A model generated the notes under the pieces. The model was not told the DNA's origin. It was given only the letters and a program-made list of their open reading frames with translations, and ran no database searches. Made by a program: the position numbers and the translations under genes. 64,000 nt of DNA from NCBI RefSeq assembly GCF_030268885.1, contig NZ_BSSA01000007.1, forward strand, positions 124,001 through 188,000, given 5' to 3'. This document shows, piece after piece, positions 62,898-64,000 of this stretch. The stretch's first letter is position 1. Each line of letters begins with the position of its first letter. Origin of the DNA: Kitasatospora phosalacinea (GTDB lineage: Bacteria; Actinomycetota; Actinomycetes; Streptomycetales; Streptomycetaceae).

Positions 62898-64000
62898 ATG
62901 GGCGAGGATGCGTGGAACAGATCGGCGCTGCGGGCGGGGACCTTGTCGAGGCTGCTCGCCCTGACCGACACCCTGGTCGAGCAGGTGGCGCTGCCGGAAC
63001 CGCAGGCGCCCACCCGGCGCCTGCTGGTGGTCGACCCGCTCGACCCGCCGGTCACGGACCGGGCCGGAGCCGTCCTGATCGCGATCGGGGTCGACCCGCG
63101 CTCGGCGGCGGCCGAGGACCTGCTGCGCGACGCGGGCGCGGACCGGGTGACGGCCGTGGTGCTGCGCGGAGTGGACGACCGGGCCCGCAGGGAACGGCTG
63201 GGGGAGGTCGCGGAACGGGCCGGGACGGCCCTGCTGCTGCGCACGTCCTGGGCCGACTGGCAGACGGTGATCAGCAGGATGCGGGCCGCCCTGGAGAGCC
63301 CGGCCCCGGAGAGCGACAACGTGCCGCTGGGCGACCTCGCCGCCCTGGCCCGGCAGATCGCCCGCCAGGTCGGAGCGGGGGTGACCATCGAGGACCCGGA
63401 CTCCCGGGTCCTCGCGCACCACGCGGTGAGCGCCGACCTGGACCGGATCCGGCTGTGGACCGTCCTGACCGGCGCCGTCCCCGAGGAGCGGCGCCGGGCG
63501 ATGGACCAGGACGGCTTCTTCAAGCAGCTCTGGTCCTCGAACCAGGTGCTGCACCGCCTCCCCCACGGGGACGTGCCCGAGCGGATGGCCGTCGCGGTGC
63601 AGGCGGGCGACATGCGCCTCGGCTCGATCTGGGTGGCCGCGATCACCGGGAAACCCCTGCGGGCGAGCACCATCGAGGTGCTGCGGACGGCCGCCGAGAC
63701 CGCCGCCGCCCACCTGCTGTACCACCACGCGCACCACGACGCCCGCAACGCCCTGCTGCTGGCTGCGGCCCGCGCGGTGCTCGACGGCCCGGGCTCGGGC
63801 CTCCTGCTCGCCGGGCACAGCGGCATGCCCGCCGACGCCCGCTGCGCCGTCCTGGCCGTCGGCACGTCCGGCCCGGTGGACGACGACTGCCGGGTCCGGC
63901 TGGAACAGGGGGTGCGCATGCACCCGTCCCGCCCCGGAACCGACCACCTGATCCTCCCGGTCGCCCGCGGCGTCCTGGTCCTGCTCGGCGGCCTCGCGAA
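62898..64000 (+). CDS. PucR-type transcriptional regulator (partial, C-terminus outside window)
   Basis: About 367 residues are present; the gene is cut by the right edge. The N-terminal part (LSRLLALTDTLVEQVALP, DPPVTDRAGAVLIAIGVDPRS in two strands) resembles PucR N-terminal domains, followed by a GAF-like segment (LARQIARQVGAGVTIEDPDSRVLAHH over residues about 150-180) and EVLRTAAETAAAHLL. The diagnostic C-terminal HTH_30 would lie outside. ATG at 62898 has GGGGAGG nine bases upstream. Target unknown. Confidence 0.8.
   Translation, partial: MGEDAWNRSALRAGTLSRLLALTDTLVEQVALPEPQAPTRRLLVVDPLDPPVTDRAGAVLIAIGVDPRSAAAEDLLRDAGADRVTAVVLRGVDDRARRERLGEVAERAGTALLLRTSWADWQTVISRMRAALESPAPESDNVPLGDLAALARQIARQVGAGVTIEDPDSRVLAHHAVSADLDRIRLWTVLTGAVPEERRRAMDQDGFFKQLWSSNQVLHRLPHGDVPERMAVAVQAGDMRLGSIWVAAITGKPLRASTIEVLRTAAETAAAHLLYHHAHHDARNALLLAAARAVLDGPGSGLLLAGHSGMPADARCAVLAVGTSGPVDDDCRVRLEQGVRMHPSRPGTDHLILPVARGVLVLLGGLA

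Overview
The window is a very high-G+C actinomycete chromosome segment. Gene content (nuo operon, futalosine-type menaquinone genes, DmdR/IdeR, NsdA-like regulator, DUF1707, DUF1304 and DUF4229 proteins, GTG/TTG starts, several leaderless promoters) points to Streptomycetaceae, either Streptomyces or Kitasatospora. It reads as chromosomal core with interspersed accessory modules. I found no tRNA, rRNA, CRISPR array, transposase or phage gene.

Layout. 1-6.7 kb: the 5' part of a minus-strand complex I operon (nuoA to nuoG, nuoG running off the left edge), with a good candidate Rex (NADH/NAD+ sensor) operator upstream of nuoA. 7.2-15.5 kb: mostly menaquinone biosynthesis on the minus strand: a geranylgeranyl-reductase-family flavoprotein, menG, mqnC with a shrunken amidohydrolase-like partner, and mqnA, interrupted by a DMT exporter, a small membrane protein and a Ser/Thr kinase. 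This places quinone synthesis beside the quinone-reducing enzyme. 15.7-36.2 kb: a cold-shock gene with a terminator-like hairpin in its leader, transporters (BASS, DAACS, four MFS), regulators (TetR, LacI, RsbW-like, NsdA-like), purU, a branched-chain amino-acid binding lipoprotein and small conserved proteins. A cysteine-containing leaderless small ORF precedes the DAACS symporter. 36.7-38.4 kb: the iron repressor dmdR1 and a divergent SIS-domain gene.

38.5-49.6 kb is the main accessory system: a complete FxSxx-COOH RiPP locus on the minus strand. It comprises a 56-residue precursor ending FNSSI (fxsA, 49385-49555), a radical SAM/SPASM maturase fused to an HExxH domain (fxsB), an AAC(3)-family protein, a TIR protein (fxsC) and a 1333-residue P-loop/TIR/NB-ARC/TPR protein (fxsT). 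A DUF4231 (SLATT-type) membrane protein plus alpha/beta hydrolase operon converges on it. The mix of a modified peptide, TIR domains, a STAND ATPase and a SLATT membrane protein resembles signalling or conflict systems rather than a plain antibiotic cluster; its function is unknown to me.

49.8-64 kb: housekeeping and regulatory genes: pdxH, a citrate synthase, leaderless serC, an aldo/keto reductase divergent from a gamma-butyrolactone-receptor-like TetR, a 29-residue leaderless membrane peptide, GH35 beta-galactosidase, thpR, a MarR/MFS pair, an FHA protein, a SLOG-like protein, an archaeal-type aspartyl-tRNA synthetase and a PucR-type regulator cut by the right edge. Most coordinates come from reading frames plus start-site choice by Shine-Dalgarno or leaderless -10 context; regulatory sites are by-eye calls.
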